Shown piece by piece: positions 60,640 to 64,000 of a stretch of DNA of 64,000 nt. The stretch is from Scatophagus argus (taxonomy: Eukaryota > Chordata > Actinopteri > Scatophagidae): the NCBI RefSeq assembly GCF_020382885.2, contig NC_058508.1, positions 5,448,055-5,512,054 on the forward strand. The letters run 5' to 3'. The notes beneath the pieces are model-generated. The model did no database searches, was not told the origin of the DNA, and saw nothing but the letters and a program-made list of their open reading frames with translations. A program made the translations under genes and the position numbers. The stretch's first letter is position 1, and every line of letters begins with the position of its first letter.

Positions 60640-60697
60640 GATGTATATTCTTGAATTTCCCTCGGGATCAATAAAGCATCTATCTATCTATCATCTG
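60640..60697 (+). repeat. Retroelement 3' tail with (TCTA)n
   Basis: TTGAATTTCCCTCGGGATCA followed by ATAAAGCATC and TCTATCTATCTATC is the familiar 3' terminus of a common percomorph retroelement. It is a severely 5'-truncated insertion directly upstream of the gcdh first coding exon. A related but diverged end (TTCCAGTGGGGCTCAATAA) occurs near 17,030. Confidence 0.6.
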
Positions 60698-60727
60698 TAA
60701 CGTTTATTTGATAGGCTAATCTTCACC

Positions 60728-63841
<3,114 letters not shown>

Positions 63842-64000
63842 GTCAGATGTCCCAGCTGCTGTGTCATGTCACCTGTGGTCATACACACGTTGTATACATT
63901 GTATTATTCTCTTTGCACTCGTCTTGTAAGGCAGTAATTAAGTTAAAGTGGAAAAAAAAGCTATTTTATTGCTCCTTAGTGAATCTGATTATTTATTGAA

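Overview
The window looks like nuclear DNA of a ray-finned fish, most likely a percomorph teleost. Three multi-exon vertebrate genes are present, with GT-AG introns often only 80-500 bp long. The spaces between them hold (CA)n/(GT)n microsatellites, tRNA-derived SINEs and short interspersed repeats of the kinds common in percomorph genomes. I see no bacterial-style operon, CRISPR array or complete transposon. All exon coordinates were read by hand from splice sites and checked by codon-phase arithmetic. Family and species statements rest on recalled family knowledge, not on a search.

Layout. 1-19,041: about 19 kb with no exon I can defend; it holds microsatellites, a MITE with TTAA flanks and other repeats. 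19,042-20,470: a CpG-rich, promoter-like patch (CRE-like and ETS motifs), a 35-residue plus-strand ORF followed by two poly(A) signals, and on the opposite strand two perfect CREs and a possible tiny spliced ORF. 21,556-34,289 (minus): a complete Ral guanine-nucleotide exchange factor gene, best called rgl3, 17 coding exons and 755 aa. About 34,290-34,720: its CpG-rich promoter. 35,028-40,421: an intergenic stretch bounded by two SINEs. 41,512-58,623 (minus): a complete choline-transporter-like gene, slc44a2, with 21 common coding exons plus two alternative last exons (704 or 728 aa) and a 7.8 kb first intron. 58,624-60,727: the head-to-head interval between slc44a2 and gcdh, with CCAAT boxes and a YY1-type motif. 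60,728-63,841 (plus): the first eight coding exons of gcdh (glutaryl-CoA dehydrogenase); the gene runs off the right edge.

The three genes are not functionally linked: one is a Ras-effector/Ral activator, one a membrane transporter, one a mitochondrial enzyme of lysine and tryptophan breakdown. As I recall, their human orthologues all lie on 19p13.2-p13.13, so the block probably reflects conserved synteny. I did not find a dramatic new system. The best leads are the tandem last exons of slc44a2, one of which has a CA microsatellite where its polypyrimidine tract should be, and the unexplained promoter/small-ORF cluster at 19.0-20.5 kb.
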